Below are positions 34,066 to 46,091 of a DNA stretch of 64,000 nucleotides, piece after piece (positions within the stretch are counted from its first letter, which is position 1; each line of letters opens with the position of its first letter). Origin of the DNA: Cordilura impudica (lineage: Eukaryota; Arthropoda; Insecta; Diptera; Scathophagidae); the NCBI GenBank assembly GCA_963682025.1, contig OY821521.1, positions 165,016,461 through 165,080,460 of the forward strand, given 5' to 3'. Position numbers and translations under genes: made by a program. The notes under the pieces were generated by a model that was given only the letters and a program-made list of their open reading frames with translations, ran no database searches and was not told the DNA's origin.

Positions 34066-34657
34066 GTTTAATCTTTAATCCATTGTCATACTACTGCTAT
34101 TTCCTAATTCCCTTTTACTCGAAAATTTGAAGCAAAAAAATAAATATGTACATACTATAATAAACCAGTATTAAAACAAAATTATAATTTTTTTATAGAA
34201 GTTGGCGTGTAATTTTGCCAATTAATCGTAAAGAGCTTTATTTACAACAATGGTGTCTTTGGTGACCCCCACTGAAATTTTTCGGCAAACATTTTCGTAG
34301 AATATTTTAATCCTTAAATGTCCTTTTTTAAAGGATAGTTTTTGATTTTCTCGAAAAAAGGGTCAAATTGACCCATAAAGAGACCAGTTAGAGGGTTAAG
34401 ATCTTCCACAAAAATAATCCTCATACAATTCCACAATACAACTCTGACCATAAGAATTCTCTCAGACATTAACTTACAGCATTTTTTTCATAAAGTATAA
34501 TGCTCCCTTCGACCAAAAAATGAAAACTTTGACCCACTGTAAAAAAATACTCAGACGTGCTGGACCATAAGTTTGTTCTACAAAAATGATCTACTCAACA
34601 TACCCTTTCAGAATTATAGGGTCACTATTCTGTTCCAAAAATGCTGTTGGACAGTGT

Positions 34658-35150
34658 TGTCATAAACTAACACATTTCATATGGAATACTACAAACAGAG
34701 ATAAGTTTTCTATAGAAAAATTCTCAAATCCTGAGATATTTTTTCTATAAGAAACTGAGATATTTTTCCTATAAAAAATTCTCACAATCTTAATACAATT
34801 TTTATATAGAAAATTCACACAATCTAAGACATACATATTTCCTACACAAAAATTATCAGACTCTAACATATTTAACAAACTGATATAATTTTCCTATAAA
34901 AAAATTATTACAAACTGTCATATTTCCTACAGAAAAATTATCACAAACTGACATTTTTCCTATAGGATAAATGTACCAAACTAAGAAAATTTTGCTATAG
35001 AAAAATTTCAATATTCTTAAATATGTTTTCTATAGAAAAAATTCTCACATTCTGAGGTATTTTTCTTAAGGAAATCTTCCTTGAAACTGAGACGTTTTTC
35101 TTATAAAAAATTCTTACAATCTGAGACATTTTTTCTATAGGAAAATCAAA
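34658..35150. repeat. 35-bp minisatellite block
   Basis: Same CTATAGAAAAATTC family as to the left of the transposon, showing that the transposon landed inside one array. Confidence 0.85.
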
Positions 35151-36058
35151 ATAAACACGCAGTTAAAACCATCAAAAGTTTCGAAATTGGATTCACGCAA
35201 ACTAAAGTGCAATTATTTTTATTTACCATCACGTGAGAATCTCAAAAATACATGTCACTCATCCATCTCTAGTTGCTACTAAGTATTACGTTGACAGCTT
35301 TCTGTTAAATGCATAATTTCATATTATTCACAATACGTTTTTAGTATAATTTTTATTTTATTTTTTGTTGTTCTCAAAGATGATGATATTATTTCTTTTG
35401 ACGTGTGTATTAAAATGCAGTGTTTGTTGTCTTTTCACGTTTATATTCCAAAACTTCTTTTTCCAATACACCCTCTTCCCTTTACCTTTCTTTGTAGGTT
35501 TTTGCTTCAATTTGTTTATGTTAGTTGTTGTTTTATTTAGTTATATCGTATTTTTTGCAAACATTAAACATGTTTGTATTTTTATCTGTAATTATTAAAA
35601 AGTAAACAAAATTATAAATAAAAATATAAACATAATAATACAAAAAAATAAAATGGAATAAATAGAATAGAATAAAAAAAAAATGCCAAAGAGAACTTTT
35701 AAATAAATACAAACATTACATAAATTTTACTTTCAAATGTCAATGGTTTTTTGTTTGTATTTTGTTTTTTTTTTGTTTTGTTTTTTGTTTATTAATTAAA
35801 TCTATTTTTAAGTTCATGTAATGAAATTAAAACGTTAAGATAAAATTACTAATTGAATCATTAAATATTTTAATCAATACTATTTAGTCAATTTTACAAT
35901 CTAATTGTGAATAACCGTTTTTTTTTTGCTATGTAAACGTTTCGTTTTTTGAAAGGTTTAAATTTAAAATGTTGAATAATTTCAATTAATATAGATTCTT
36001 TGAAAGTGTAAACTTTTTTTCTAAATTTAAATTAAGCTTAAATCTTGATTATGATATA
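35150..36058. other. AT-rich stretch with T/G-run tracts
   Basis: No gene is supported. The open frame at 35365-35598 is Phe/Leu/Cys-rich and hydrophobic but has no known domain, and codon composition matches the local T-rich background. There is a TTTTGTTTTT tract near 35755-35790. Confidence 0.4.
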
Positions 36059-36264
36059 CAGTGAGCGACAATACAATGGAAACTTTCAACAATATACATT
36101 TTTGACGACTTGAACGGTTAATACCAAAACATTGGATCATAAAATTAAAAACTCTTTTATTAATTGAAATATTTTTATGTTTTATTTATTTAACAAAGCA
36201 AAAATATTAGCATAAAAGAGCTTAACTTTAGCAAAAAAAATTAAACTTAAAAGTATTAATGTTT

Positions 36265-36635
36265 ACTAGCAGATTCCAGCGCTCGAAATTCGAGTGCAAT
36301 TTCTAGGCAGCTTTATTTTTCAACTTGGCCAATTCACAAACCAACACTTTTATGGTTTATTATTATTGTGAATGAAGATAACAAACGCAATTAACAAACA
36401 CATTAACAAATTTAATAAAACACACATAGCATATGTATAATTTTATGTATGTGTTAGTAGCAACTTTAAATACAATTTACTCAAAATAGAGGAAAAAATT
36501 TAAAAATCTGTAGATCTGCAAAACGGCTAAAAAGAAATACCTTTCAAATAATATACGTTTGGTCAAAATCGGGATAAAACGGTAGAACAAAATATCGGTC
36601 ACAAAAAATCGCCTAGCCTATTAATATTATAGATG
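36265..36635 (-). mobile_element. Helitron-like non-autonomous element, copy 3
   Basis: Begins (plus strand) CTAGCAGATTCCAGCGCTCG with the terminal hairpin and ends CCTATTAATATTATAGAT. Very similar to 5491-5853. Confidence 0.65.
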
Positions 36636-36699
36636 CTGTTTACAAAACATTGAAAAGCTTTACTACACAATAATTGAAAAACTTTCTCTCTATTTTTCT

Positions 36700-37625
36700 T
36701 TTCAATATTTTGTTGGGTATCCATTATTTTTTTGTGATACTTCACAACGCCGAGGCATGGAGTCAATTAAATTCTTGATGATATCCATTGAAATATTTCG
36801 CCACTCTGAATTAACTGCCTCTATGAGATCTAGTTTATGACATTTCATATTTTTCGATCTACAATTTCCCATAGATTTGAGATCTAGTGATTGAGCTGCC
36901 CATTCCAAAGCACTAACTGCATTGGATTGTAGCCATTCGATTACAACTTTGGCGGTGTGTTTTGGGTCATTGTCATGCTGAAACTTCCAGGCCAGGGGCA
37001 TATTTTTTTCCGCGTATGGTTACATTACGTAATTAAGAATATTTTAATACATGAATTTGACCCATTCATTGGCCAGAAAAGCAACCCCATAGCATAATAT
37101 TGCCGTCGCCAAACCTAACAGTTTTATTTGTATATTTCGGGGGTAGTCTTTTTCCTTTTGGTCGTCGTACAGATGTTCTTCAATCATGACGTCTTAAATT
37201 AATATTGGACTCATCTGAAAACAGAAAAGTATTCCAATTCCGTCTTGCCTAGTTCATGTGTTCTTTATCAAAATTTATAACAGCCAGGAGATTTTTCTCT
37301 AATATCACAGGACGATTGCAACCAAGATCAGCCTCTATTTTTAGTTTCAGATTGTTAATGACCTCTTTGGGTAGCATTTTTTTTTTACATTTTTTAGACT
37401 TTCTTGCTATTAAATTATCCTTTCTTTTAATCTTTTTACGGGGCCTGCCGCTTAAAAGTTGAGTCATCACCGTACCTCTATCACGATATTTCTTGATAAT
37501 TTTTGGAATTATGGATATATTCATAGAATATTCCTCACAAATTTTCTTTTACTTAAGACCAGCAGTAACATCATCATCTATTATTCTGGTTTTTAACTTT
37601 TCATAAAACTTTATTCTTGCCATTA
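36700..37625 (-). pseudogene. Tc1-like transposase pseudogene
   Basis: The reading starts near 37623 (MARIKFYEKLKTRIIDD). It passes a helix-turn-helix part (SMNISIIPKIIKKYRDRGTV) and the linker SGRPRKKIKRK, then FLFSDESNINLRR with the first catalytic Asp and an LWGCFSGQ block. Next is FQHDNDPKHTAKVVIEWLQS with the second Asp, and SLDLKSMGN in place of the usual SPDLNPIEN near the last catalytic residue. Several stops and frameshifts break it, so it is dead. Confidence 0.85.
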
Positions 37626-37913
37626 TTTTATAATAAGAACATTCAAAAATACAACTGTATTTAATAAACCGTTAACCGTTAAGATTTTATACAATATCTT
37701 TCATAATAACTTCTATTTTTATTGCTTTAATCAATACTGGTACAGAATTTTAAAAGTTTCCATTGTTTTGTCACCACTAAAAACATTTTTTTTTTTCGTT
37801 TAACTATTTTTTTAATTGTATTTTTTCTAATTTGTGCGAAATTACAAAAAAAAAAAACAAAAGTGGCAAATTTAGAATTTTGTAAAATTTTCCAATGTAT
37901 TGTCACCCACTTC

Positions 37914-38390
37914 ATAACGGTTGATTGCTATACAAAAGTTTTTTTAAACTTCATACTGAAATATTGCATGAAATGTGGTTTTGAAAAGCCATTCTCAAAG
38001 TATAAACCCAAAACGACATTGTGTTGTTTTTTTTTTATATAAAAATGAACATAATAAAGCGTGGATGGTGTCACCGTACTGAAATAATATTTATTTTATT
38101 TTCATTAACGAGTTTCTCATATTCTGATTTTTCAACTCTCATATTATTTTTAAAGCTGTAATATTTTTTCAGAATGGCTGTGGTTAATATCAATTTTGTA
38201 AACAAAAGACATATGTTTTTGATGTTTTTGAAAAATAAATTATTTCGCAAATAAAAAGTAGATTTAAATTTAATGTTATTCATATAATTTCACTTACACC
38301 AAATAGATATAACGAAAGAGAAGAGAATTTAATTTTTTAACAATAAAACTTTATATAAAAAAAATTAACACAAAGTGTAAACAAGAAAAA
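37914..38390. other. AT-rich spacer, nothing recognised
   Basis: No domain, no clear repeat. Short open frames are AT-driven. Confidence 0.4.
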
Positions 38391-38620
38391 TTTCATATAG
38401 AAACAATCTAATAAATTATAACATAACAATTATTAAAATTATTATGTACATAATCGCTGATGTAAGCTTAATGACAAAAAACGGTCTGATTAAGAATATA
38501 TGCAGAGTAGTTATGATCTTCAGAAGTATAGGCTTTCTTCTTCTCTATCACACACTATTGAAAATAAAATTTACAATTTTAGGATATATTTTTTCCGCAA
38601 CGGAAAAACGTTCTGGTTGT
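38390..38620 (+). repeat. Repeat with decayed hammerhead-like motif, copy 2
   Basis: It shares AAATTTCATATAGAAACAAT, GATTAAGAATA and the TTTCTTCTTCTCTA-type block with 57.66-57.87 kb. The ribozyme core has decayed (CTGATGT near 38457, no GAAA), although the GGTCTGATTAAG side survives. Confidence 0.5.
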
Positions 38621-40090
38621 GCTTATACTCTTAGTTATAATATAGAGCTTTTCATGACTATAACGCCAATTTTGTTTTTAATGTATTTCTATCAAAATTA
38701 TGCCAATTCCTTAGGCCTCTTCGAAAGAATTACTTCTCTTGAAATTTGCACATTAGCGGTATCGATTACAATTTTGTAGTGGTTGTATAAATTTTAATAT
38801 ATTTTTTATTCTTGTTTCAGAAATATAACATCAGTTGCCATATAAAAATGATTCATTATTGGAAAGCATTACCAGACCTTGGATAAAGGTTAACTTTTTG
38901 ACATTCAAAGTTCGATTCGCATCACAGTCCAAAACTTTCTAACAAACAAATTCTTAAAAATAAATCTTTAATAACAAATTAAAAAATTTTATATTGAAAA
39001 ATCAACGGAAAAATCCCGTATCCCGCCCGGTATTTGCAAATTTTAGTCCCGATTGGTATCTCTAGTGTGAGCATACTAAACAGCGATGCTAACTTAGCGC
39101 TTTTCGTGCTATATTTAGAGCCTTTTTTAAAAAGCCCTAAATTGGCAGTTTTCTTTTTCAGTTTAAGTGCAACAACTTACGTTCAACAAAAGTGTACATA
39201 TTTGATCAAATTATCATACATTTTTGTTGATTTAATTAGAGGTTTTTTTAAAGTAAAAAAGTTCTTAATTTAGATGAAGCGTTATGTATAAAAAATTTAA
39301 TATTAAACCCTATGGGCCGTATGCAAAAAAAATTTATTGTATGTTTTTCATACAAAATTGTTGATAAAGTCTACTTGAAGTACACTTTAATTTTCATGCA
39401 TACGGTCCTTAAAGTTTAAGTTGTGGTAATTATAAAATTTATCAAATGTTTCCACTAAAATTAATTCACGACTAACATAAAAAAATCAAAATTATTTACG
39501 AAAACAATAATATGGCCTGAAAAAGAGACATATTAACTTCAAAATGAACACTGATATAAAATGTATCATCAAATACTAAATGGTCTAATTCTTTTTTTTT
39601 TTCAAGCGTAAAACTAGCGCTTTTTAGCGCTTTTCGTTTCATTGTAATTTAGCTTTTTGGGGTATTGTTTTGCCCATTTTGCTTGGAAAAAGTTGGCATC
39701 GATGGTACAAAATATAAAAATTTTTATAATTTTTGTAAATTTGAATTAATTAGTTAATTAGTACTGCTATCGTTGTTGTACTTTTGTAAAAAGTTTATAT
39801 TTTTCCTATTTGGAATCTCGGACATTGATCTGGGTGGTAGTTCCAATATTCAAGTTGCATCAAGTACTTAAATATAATTTAATTTTTTTAATCTTAATAT
39901 AAGTGTTCAAACTTTTAATTTAAACAGTCAAAACCGTTAAAACAATAAATTGATTTTATGTTTATTAAACACATAAACTTTCGTTAAAAAAACAACAATA
40001 TAACAATATAATTAATCAAATTATTATTATAATTTATTTCAAAACGTTTTTTTTTTATTATTACAAAAAATTTATTTTCGATTTGCTTTC
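38620..40090. other. AT-rich stretch with one small hairpin element
   Basis: No gene is supported. Around 39310-39415 the inverted ends GGGCCGTATGCA and TGCATACGGTCC bound a ~105-bp hairpin, probably a small MITE. The rest shows no repeat I recognise. Confidence 0.45.
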
Positions 40091-40093
40091 TTT

Positions 40094-41420
40094 ATACCCT
40101 CCACACTACTGTGCAGAGGCTATATATAGGTTTGTCATTCCGTTTGTAACGCATCGAAATAAATCCCGAAAACCATAAATTGTCTTGATCCTTACAACAA
40201 GGGAAGTTGATTAAGCGATGACCGTCTGTCCGTCTGTCTGTGGAAATCACGATCACGCCCTCAATATCTAAGCTAGACATTTCGTTTTTATATCAAATCG
40301 TTTATTAACATCCCAAAGGAGTTGCTTTAAAAAATCGTCAAAATCAAAGGATAACGAGATATGAAAATTTGTAAAAACTCTTGGAAAAATAAAAACTTTC
40401 AGAGTACTTAATGTTTTTCTTAAGATATGTTGTATATGTTGTATTTCTTGTTATTTTTGAAGAAATTGTAGTTGTGTGTATATTTATTCTGCACGTGTCG
40501 CATTGGCCTACGCAAGTATTACCACATATTTTTTATCGTTATCACGATATAATACCCTTTAAAAAAAAAGTATTCTTTAAAAATTAAATATTAAAAATTA
40601 AAAACTCAAAATTAAAAATTTTAAAATAAAAATTAAAAATTAAATAATAAACTCTAAAAATTAAAAATTAAAAAAAAAAATTTTAAATTGAAAATTAAAA
40701 ACTAAAAACTAAAACTTAAAAATGAAAATCAAAAGTTAAAAATTTAAAAATAAAAAATAAAAATTTAAATTAAAAGTTAAAAATTATATATTAAAAATTA
40801 AATATTAAAATTAAAAAATTAAATATTTTAATTTATTTCTTTAATTTCTTGCATGTTTTTATTATAATGTTTTTTTTTTTGTATTAAATGAATCCTTAAA
40901 TTAACATATTACTAGCTAATTCAGATAAAAATATGTTAAATTTGTTTGTTTTAATATTAATAATTTTTAACCAAGAATCATTTTATTATTTTTTTTTGTT
41001 GGAATTATCGTATACCTTCTAAGGTCTCAAAACGTTTTTATAGGTATCAAATTTTGCGTATTATAACGCAGCCATGTGAAAAATAATGAATTTCATTGGT
41101 GTTATATGAAGTACCTAGGGAACTTCTACGTTTTCTATTCTAGTAAAAGAAAAATAATACAATTTTTCAAATAGTAATTAATTCTTTATATAGAAGAACG
41201 TATTCATTATATTATATAAAAAGAAATAATAATAGAAACTGGCCAACAAGAAAAACAATTAACTTTAAATTTAATTGGAATTCGGAATTAATGTTTCAGT
41301 ATCGGCAACAGTTTTCAAGTGGTAGTCGTAGCCAATATTAGATGTAATATTGAGTTTAAGACGCAGGTGGAGAGTATCAAAGATTCGGCACAGCCGTATT
41401 TAACACTCTTGCTTGTTTTA
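40094..41420 (-). mobile_element. INE-1-like family B repeat
   Basis: On the plus strand it opens TATACCCTCCACACTACTGT, then GTTTGTAACGCATCGAAAT, the GACCGTCTGTCCGTCTG block and a long AAATTAAAAATT tract. It ends with GATTCGGCACAGCCGTATTT and AACACTCTTGCTTGTTTT, the inverted start of the family. Highly similar to 58.83-59.99 kb in the opposite orientation. Confidence 0.65.
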
Positions 41421-42070
41421 ATTATTATTATTGTTAGGTGCAGTTGGTTCTTGAACCTTTAAACTTTCTCTGGGTGTAATTAAAAATGGGAGGAGAAGTA
41501 TAACAAAAAAATAAAAAAAAAAAAACAAATAAACATGTATAGAATTCAAATAATTACTAATTGCCAAAAAAAAAAAAAAAAAACAAAAAAAATTCTTATG
41601 TTTAAATAAAAAAAAACAAATTTATATAAATATAAGACGACAATAACAAAACATAAACAAATATTGCTATTTTTAGTTGAATGAATATATAAAAACGTTA
41701 AAACAAACAAATTACAATAAAAAAGTGGTTTTACATGAACTAAAAACAATAACAACAATTTTGAAAATAAAAAAAATCTAAGAAAATAACAAATGTTGAC
41801 ATTGGCTAAAATAAAATTTTGAACAGAAACAAACTAATAAAAATGGTCTATACATAAAATAAAATTATCAAAAATTATTTAAAAAAAAAAATATTTAAAA
41901 AATTTTAAGTTGTTCTAAACAAATTTCCATATAAAATAAGTTTTTGAATGGTAAAGTTTAAATAAAAGAAATGTTTGAAATTTTTATCAAAAAATTTCTT
42001 TTTATAAAATGTGGCCAACAATGAAAAAAGGGCCTTGATAAAATAGTTAAATTAGAAGTGATTAATTAAG
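41420..42070. other. A-rich stretch, nothing recognised
   Basis: Poly-A and AAAT runs with no coding signal. Confidence 0.4.
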
Positions 42071-42074
42071 TAAA

Positions 42075-42180
42075 AACCAAGTAAGAGTGTTAAATTCGGC
42101 TGGGTCGTATCATTGATACCCTCTACCCGTGTGGTTGCCAACATAAAGAGACAAAAATTACTAGATTTCACATTATAATG
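42075..42180 (+). mobile_element. Family B repeat, 5' fragment
   Basis: AACCAAGTAAGAGTGTTAAA and TTCGGCTGGGTCGTATC match the start of the family B repeats. It is cut off about 100 bp in. Confidence 0.5.
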
Positions 42181-42189
42181 GATTGATGC

Positions 42190-43090
42190 CTAAAACGAAA
42201 GAAATTCCCTAAGATATTCGAAAGTTGATGGTTAAATTGGTAAAATATTAAATCTAAAAAACCGACATTGCAGAAAATTTAAAAAAACTGGTAATTATGA
42301 AAATAAACCACGCTCTGGCCGCTCCCCGAAGCGCAACGAAAGATTGCAAAGGCCACAATAACTCGGTACGTGAAGGAAAATCCAAAGCAAAGTGCAGGCC
42401 GAATTAACTAGCAAGAGGAGCCAAATCATGTTATTGTGGTTTGTAATCAAATCGTTAGCTTGTGCATTAAACATAAGAAATTTTAAGTAGAGTGGCGAGA
42501 AAAAAAAATACCAAAACATTAATTTAAGTGATCCTACATGCTGGGAACTGGTTATATTTACAGAAAAATGTAAATTTATGGTTTTTGGAGAAGATAGTCG
42601 AACTACAGTTTGAAGAAAACCGAATGCCGAGTTTTTGCCACAAAACGTCAATCCTACAGTAAAACATGGAGGCGGGTCTGTAATGGTCTGGGGATGCATG
42701 ACCGCAAATGGTGTTGGAAACCTAAGGTTCATAGATGGAATTATGGATAAGACCATGTATATTGACAAATTAATGAATAGCTATATTCCCAGCATAATAA
42801 AACGTGGCCTTGAGGATAATACTGTATTTATGCAGGACAACGATCCAAAACATTCCTCGAAGCTGGTAAAGGAATTGTTGCTCTATAATGTCAGAACACA
42901 ATTAGAACATCCTCCTCAGTCTTCAGATTTGAATGTAATTCAACATTTATGGCATCATCTTAAGCGTGTAGTGAAAAAAATAAATATAACATCTATTCCG
43001 TCTTTGAAAGAAGCTCTGATCCAGGAATGAAATGCTATTGCAGCCGAAACGGCAAGAAAATTAGCTTTGTCTATGCTATCTAGTGTATGT
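42190..43090 (+). pseudogene. Tc1-like transposase pseudogene
   Basis: Fragments of the DNA-binding part (GNYENKPRSGRSPKRNERL) precede a longer open part from about 42635: NPTVKHGGGSVMVWGCM, then GNLRFIDGIMDKTMYIDKLM, VFMQDNDPKHSSKLVKELLL and SSDLNVIQHLWHHLKRVVKK. The second catalytic Asp (QDNDPKH) survives, but the first catalytic block (FTEKCKFM for FSDESKFN) and the last (NVIQH for NPIEH) are altered. Multiple stops upstream. The family is different from the Tc1 copies at 36 and 46 kb. Confidence 0.8.
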
Positions 43091-43139
43091 AATTTAGTTA
43101 AAATGAAAAGTGTAATACTATTTTAATTTATTTATAATT

Positions 43140-43825
43140 TTATATTATGTTATTGTACTCAAATTAATTAGAAAATATAAAAGAACTGGGGGCAAATCGT
43201 CGTATTCGATATCGAGTAAAATCAATCGAAATTCCATATTTTGGTTTATTATTTGAAGAAGACGGACGATCGCCAGACATCGTTTCACTTTTACTATTAA
43301 CTATGGACCATAACTCGTTAGCTGTGACGGAGTAAAATTACTCTTAGTATATTATTTTGGCAAATAAAAAAATAATTTCGATAACGAATGCGATGATTCG
43401 ACACCTGCATAAATGGGATAAGTTTTGTTTACTTTTACAAAGACACGGAGAGACCGTGTGTATACCTTAGTAACTGTGTGTACATACAATTATGCTTGGT
43501 TTTCACTGACAACAAACAATTGCCTCAACTCGTAATTTTCTTTTAATTACATTAGCATTACATCTTATAAACTAACAAAAAAAATCCGGCTGTCAAACAA
43601 AAACAAATTACCAACATGTTGGCAATTTCATTTTAGATGTCAAATGTTGCCAGGGGTTGCAAATGAGAAGACATTACAACCCGTTTTCATACAACTGACA
43701 ATAATTGACAACAATAGACATTGAAAATGACATAGTGAAAATCTGGCATTTCATTTAACCATCTTGTTATTATCTTACTCTCTCAAAATACACACCATTA
43801 CATTTATTCATATTATTATTCTCTT
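43140..43825. other. Intervening sequence, nothing recognised
   Basis: No domain or repeat signature is seen. The block at 43190-43330 is slightly GC-richer but has no supported frame. Confidence 0.35.
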
Positions 43826-43911
43826 ATGCATGAAACACATAGACAACTGCGGCTACACGACAACACGACTACAAATGCTGCTGGCAGCAATTGTAGTCGT
43901 GTAGTCAGCTA

Positions 43912-44889
43912 ACGGGTGATTTTTTAAGAGCTTGATAACTTTTTTTTAAAAAAAAACGCATAAAATTTGCAAAATCTCATCGGTTCTTTATTTGAAACGT
44001 TAGATTGGTCCATGACATTTACTTTTTGAAGATAATTTCATTTAAATGTTGACCGCGGCTGCGTCTTAGGTGGTCCATTCGGAAAGTCCAATTTTGGGCA
44101 ACTTTTTCGAGCATTTCGGCCGGAATAGCCCGAATTTCTTCGGAAATGTTGTCTTCCAAAGCTGGAATAGCCCGAATTTCTTCGGAAATGTTGTCTTCCA
44201 AAGCTGGAATAGTTGCTGGCTTATTTCTGTAGACTTTAGACTTGACGTAGCCCCACAAAAAATAGTCTAAAGGCGTCAAATCGCATGATCTTGGTGGCCA
44301 ACTTACCGGTCCATTTCTTGAGATGAATTGTTCTCCGAAGTTTTCCCTCAAAATGGCCATAGAATCGCGAGCTGTGTGGCATGTAGCGCCACCTTGTTGA
44401 AACCACATGTCAACCAAGTTCAGTTCTTCCATTTTTGGCAACAAAAAGTTTGTTAGCATCGAACGATAGCGATCGCCATTCACCGTAACGTTGCGTCCAA
44501 CAGCATCTTTGAAAAAATACGGTCCAATGATTCCACCAGCGTACAAACAATATTCTCTTCTGTACGCACTGTACGCATTCGTGTGGTTGGTTTAATGTCC
44601 AATAAAGTAAACTGAGTGCGAAACTTGGTCACAATCGCATTAATTGTTTGCTCACTTGGTCGATTATGTAGACCATAAATCGGACGTAAAGCGCGAAACA
44701 CATTTCGAACCGAACACTGATTTTGGTAATAAAATTCAATGATTTGCAAGCGTTGCTCGTTAGTAAGTCTATTCATGATGAAATGTCAAAGCATACTGAG
44801 CATCTTTCTCTTTGACACCATGTCTGAAATCCCACGTGATCTGTCAAATACTAATGCATGAAAATCCTAACCTCAAAAAAATCACCCGT
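43912..44889 (-). mobile_element. mariner-type (IS630-Tc1) element, internally deleted
   Basis: Ends ACGGGTGATTTTTT in inverted orientation, with TA on both sides (43910-43911 and 44890-44891). The minus strand encodes a split transposase. It is 978 bp, shorter than an autonomous copy, consistent with an internal deletion. Confidence 0.85.
44019..44776 (-). pseudogene. mariner-type transposase, deleted and frameshifted
   Basis: The N-terminal part (44776 down to about 44540) reads MNRLTNEQRLQIIEFYYQNQ, a helix-turn-helix, up to MRTVRTEENI. It then jumps frame into YAGGIIGPYFFKDAVG near 44545, so the region with the first catalytic Asp is lost. The C-terminal part keeps WFQQGGATCHTA (Gly where the catalytic Asp is expected), PPRSCDLTPLDYFLWGYVKS and a 39-bp tandem duplication (ALEDNISEEIRAIP twice). 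It cannot be active. Confidence 0.85.
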
Positions 44890-46044
44890 TACTTAATTTT
44901 TTTGAAAACGACAGCAACATATAAAAATAATATAAACAGCTGTTTTTCTACAAATGCATTTTTATTTCAGTAATGCCAATTATATTTTTTTACTTTATTA
45001 AACGAGAAGAACATGCATGATTCTATATAAACTTGACTTGAATATACAATTACTTATTTATAATGCATTATTATAACGTAAAAATAAATAAATTTATTTA
45101 ACCCCTTTTGATTATTAATGGAATTATAGCATTTCATTTTGCGATTTTTTTTTCACAAAATAAAATATTTCATAGCAATTTCTTTTACATATTATGTTAT
45201 ATTGTCAACACTATTTTTGTTTTGTAGCCAACAAAAATAGAAATTATCCTAAGTTGATTACAGCGACAAAAGTGGTCGTGTAGCCGTGCAGCTGTGTTGG
45301 TGTCAAAATAATCGCTTTTATATAAACGTGTGTATTCTATTTTTGACAGGCTGTAGTCATGTAGCCGCTGTCGTCTATGTGTTTCATGCATTACTCCAGT
45401 GATTTTCAAAAATAAAAATGTAGTTGTGTTGGTGAGAAAATGAGAATTGCACTTGACACAATTACGGCCGATATACCCCAATTTCAATAACAACCAGCTC
45501 GAAATAATGACAAGCAATATTATGCAAACTTTACCCAGGTAAGTGACTTATTTTGTGAATGAGCATAATTTCAACAGACAGACAGGCGGACATCGCTATA
45601 TCGACTCGAGTTGTTATAAGGATTTAAAATATACAGTGGGTGAAAATACATTAGAAACTTTTAAAAAATTCTGAACTTGCCATTTTTTTTTTAAATAATT
45701 TCGTGTTAAGTCCTAAAATTATGTATTTTCTGTTGCAAATCACTAATGGTGTGTTCTCTATCGAAAGATAACAAATTTGTAAAAAAAAAAAAAAATACAA
45801 TTAAAAAAAATTATATTTTTTGGTGATGACAAAACAATGGAAATTTTTAAACTTCTATACCAGAGTTGATTAAAATAATAAAAACAGAAGATGGTATGAA
45901 AGAAAATGTATAAAATCTTAACAGTTATTTAAATGATTGAGTTTGAAATTGTTCAGGCTCAAGATCAAATGTTTTTACTTTAAATAAAGTAAAAGCATTA
46001 GCACATTTGTTTCAAAAATTGATCTATGTATATTCTGCATGACA

Positions 46045-46091
46045 GGTTATACAGCTGTTTCGGGAAGAGTCACCAACCCTCATCAGTAACC
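46045..46091 (-). ncRNA. Type I hammerhead ribozyme, first forward-unit copy
   Basis: Minus-strand ribozyme. Further copies in the forward units lie every 487 bp at 46532-46578, 47019-47065, 47506-47552, 47993-48039, 48480-48526 and 48967-49013. Structure as described for 49220-49266. Predicted cleavage is between 46050 and 46049 (minus sense), after GTA. Confidence 0.88.

Larger units (their letters stand above)
31666..34657 (+). mobile_element. DNA transposon with ~430-bp inverted repeats, apparently intact
   Basis: The ends ACACTGTCCAACA and TGTTGGACAGTGT are inverse complements. The inverted repeats extend over about 31666-32095 and 34212-34657; the right one has a ~20-bp insertion near 34376. 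The two-exon transposase-like gene lies between. Flanks are the same minisatellite on both sides, and a short TTA/TTG duplication is possible but unclear. I cannot place it in a named superfamily. Confidence 0.85.
36059..37913 (-). mobile_element. Tc1-like element, copy 1 (nearly full length, decayed)
   Basis: Left end CAGTGAGCGACAATACAATG next to TA; right end is the inverse of GTGGGTGACAATACATTGG. A Helitron-like copy is nested at 36265-36635. The transposase is on the minus strand. It is the closest relative of the Tc1 element that hosts the ribozyme array at 45.6-54.3 kb, and so shows what the uninterrupted sequence looked like. Confidence 0.85.
43826..45391. mobile_element. Element with ends ATGCATGAAACACATAGAC, hosting a mariner insertion
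   Basis: Left end ATGCATGAAACACATAGAC followed by AACTGCGGCTACACGAC; right end is its inverse (GTCGTCTATGTGTTTCATGC). Subterminal GTAGTCGTGTAG motifs recur inside both ends. Without the nested mariner the element is about 590 bp and non-coding. Superfamily unknown. Confidence 0.7.

Noticed and set aside
38444..38779. 111-residue plus-strand frame
   Set aside because: It begins in a dispersed repeat that also occurs at 57.7 kb without the frame, and no domain is recognisable.
38915..38940. tRNA-like B box (AGTTCGATTCGCAT)
   Set aside because: No A box at the right distance and no cloverleaf could be drawn. The similar GGTTCAATCC near 63512 fails for the same reason.
42295..42768. 157-residue minus-strand frame
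   Set aside because: It is the shadow of the Tc1 transposase pseudogene on the plus strand.
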